Assembly (NCBI GenBank): GCA_052148295.1
Contig: JBKQIP010000084.1
Location: 1 to 15,896, forward strand
Direction of reading: 5' to 3'
Source: Bog-473 sp052148295
GTDB taxonomy: Bacteria > Actinomycetota > Acidimicrobiia > Acidimicrobiales > RAAP-2
Length of the DNA: 15,896 bases
Shown: positions 15,056 through 15,896 of the stretch, piece by piece
How positions within the stretch are numbered: position 1 is the first letter of the stretch
Layout: every line of letters starts with the position of its first letter
Translations under genes and position numbers: made by a program
The notes under the pieces: model-generated
Seen by the model: the letters and a program-made list of their open reading frames with translations, nothing else
Database searches by the model: none
Told to the model about the DNA's origin: nothing

Positions 15056-15471
15056 GCGGCACCCCGGCTCCGCTGCTCACCGAGATCGACCACGTGGCCA
15101 TCGCGGTCAACGATCTGGAGGCGGCGATCGCGTGGTACCGCGAGGTCTTCGGGGCCACCGTCGAGCACCGGGAGCGGGTCGAGTCCGACGGGGTCGAGGA
15201 GGCGCTCCTGGCGGTGGCCGACTCGTACGTGCAGCTGCTCACCCCCACCCGGGAGGACTCACCGGTGGCGAAGTACCTGGCCCGGTCGGGCGAGGGGCTC
15301 CACCACGTGGGCTACCGGGTGCTGGACTGCGCGGCGGCGCTCCAGTCGGTCAAGGACGCGGGCGGGCGGGTCATCGACGAGGCGCCCCGCCCGGGGTCGC
15401 GGGGGACGACGGTGGCCTTCGTCCACCCCAAGACGTCCTTCGGCACGCTCATCGAGCTGGTACAGGAGTAG
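15052..15471 (+). CDS. epi: Ethylmalonyl-CoA/methylmalonyl-CoA epimerase
   Basis: The 139-residue protein is of the vicinal-oxygen-chelate fold and interconverts the 2S and 2R forms of methylmalonyl-CoA or ethylmalonyl-CoA. Metal ligands can be placed at His14 (IDHVAIAV), Gln61 (YVQLLTP), His84 or His85 (GLHHVGY) and Glu135 (LIELVQE). Length is normal. The ATG overlaps the ccr stop (ATGA), which couples it to the enzyme whose product it would isomerise before the mutase. In bacteria that use this pathway one epimerase is known to act on both substrates, and the same is likely here. It ends 6 bases before the convergent gene at the right edge. Confidence 0.93.
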   Translation: MSGTPAPLLTEIDHVAIAVNDLEAAIAWYREVFGATVEHRERVESDGVEEALLAVADSYVQLLTPTREDSPVAKYLARSGEGLHHVGYRVLDCAAALQSVKDAGGRVIDEAPRPGSRGTTVAFVHPKTSFGTLIELVQE

Positions 15472-15477
15472 GGGGGA

Positions 15478-15896
15478 CTACCCCCGCGGCGTCGGCCCGG
15501 CGGCGAGGACCCGGCCCGGGTTGGCGGCCGCCACCCACACCCCAGCGCCGACCGGGATGAGCTCGCGGGGCTGGGCGCCGAGGCGGAGGGGGCCCGCGCC
15601 CGGCGCGGGGAAGACGGTGCGCACGGTGTGGGCCGCACCGTCGGCCACCCAGACCCGCCCCCCGGCCACGGTCACGGCCAGGGGGTCACCGCCCGTCGGG
15701 TAGGTGTGGCTGACCGTGACCCGGGCGGGGTCCACCCGCACCACGGCGCCGCCCACGGCGTCGGCCACCCACACCGCACCGTCGCCGGTGGCCACGCCGA
15801 TGGGGCCGGAACCGACGTCGAGGGTGTGGAGCGCCCGCGCGCCCGCGCCCCCGGCCGGTCGGACCTCGGTCAGCGCCGCGGTGGTGCCGGTCACCC
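15478..15896 (-). CDS. C-terminal part of a beta-propeller (NHL/YncE-like) protein, cut by the window edge
   Basis: The last 139 or so codons of a larger gene are visible; the frame is open to the right edge. Blade-like repeats about 42-44 residues apart each carry a GAVWVAD- or GRVWVAD-type strand: DGAVWVADAVGGAVVRVDP, GGRVWVADGAAHTVRTVFP and GAGVWVAAANPG. The first is preceded by GPIGVATG. This is the pattern of NHL/YVTN-type propellers, which in actinobacteria often form the C-terminal sensor part of BTAD-type regulators or Ser/Thr kinases, or stand as secreted proteins. A GTG at 15894-15892 could start a short protein, but repeats in mid-run suggest truncation. The function cannot be told from this part. 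Confidence 0.7.
   Translation of the reverse strand, partial: VTGTTAALTEVRPAGGAGARALHTLDVGSGPIGVATGDGAVWVADAVGGAVVRVDPARVTVSHTYPTGGDPLAVTVAGGRVWVADGAAHTVRTVFPAPGAGPLRLGAQPRELIPVGAGVWVAAANPGRVLAAGPTPRG

Overview
The window is very GC-rich. Its gene style is that of a high-GC actinomycete: NTGA start/stop overlaps, an AccE-type carboxylase epsilon subunit, a crotonyl-CoA carboxylase/reductase, FadB2-type and FadA4-type enzymes, and leaderless starts. An uncultured Acidimicrobiia-like lineage is my best guess, but this is an inference from style and not a sequence search. There is no sign of phage, transposon, CRISPR, tRNA or rRNA.

Layout. (1) Positions 1-3232, minus strand: a tightly coupled operon reading livG > livF > a secreted, membrane-anchored Ser/Thr/Ala-rich protein > the start of a further gene cut by the left edge. 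The two ATPases are branched-chain-amino-acid (HAAT) type; no permease or binding protein is visible. (2) 3401-5474, plus strand: an acyl-CoA carboxylase beta subunit, its small epsilon subunit and a DUF4031 protein, nearly all overlapping. (3) 5395-8358, minus strand: 3-hydroxyacyl-CoA dehydrogenase followed by a B12-dependent mutase of the ethylmalonyl-CoA mutase (Ecm/MeaA) type. (4) 8423-9106, plus strand: an S51/cyanophycinase-fold protein whose nucleophile position is Glu. (5) 9226-10574, minus strand: two cyclophilin-type peptidyl-prolyl isomerases, the upstream one membrane-anchored. (6) 10673-12441, plus strand: aspartate kinase overlapped by a SixA-like phosphatase. (7) 12452-13636, minus strand: acetyl-CoA acetyltransferase. 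(8) 13715-15471, plus strand: crotonyl-CoA carboxylase/reductase overlapped by an ethylmalonyl/methylmalonyl-CoA epimerase. (9) 15478 to the right edge, minus strand: C-terminal part of a beta-propeller protein. No gene-free stretch exceeds 300 bases; the longest, 3233-3400, lies between the divergent livG and carboxylase genes.

How the genes fit together. Thiolase, hydroxybutyryl-CoA dehydrogenase, Ccr, epimerase and Ecm are most of the first half of the ethylmalonyl-CoA pathway (acetyl-CoA to methylsuccinyl-CoA). The carboxylase beta/epsilon pair could handle propionyl-CoA released later in the cycle. Crotonase, methylsuccinyl-CoA dehydrogenase, mesaconyl-CoA hydratase, the lyase, a separate methylmalonyl-CoA mutase and the carboxylase biotin subunit are not here. 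The pathway genes form separate transcription units. Two of their control regions (hbd/8423 and thiolase/ccr) carry a related palindromic site, which suggests one regulator for the set.

Transcription units alternate strictly between divergent and convergent. Several begin with a TANNNT -10 hexamer 7-8 bases before the start codon, which predicts leaderless mRNAs.
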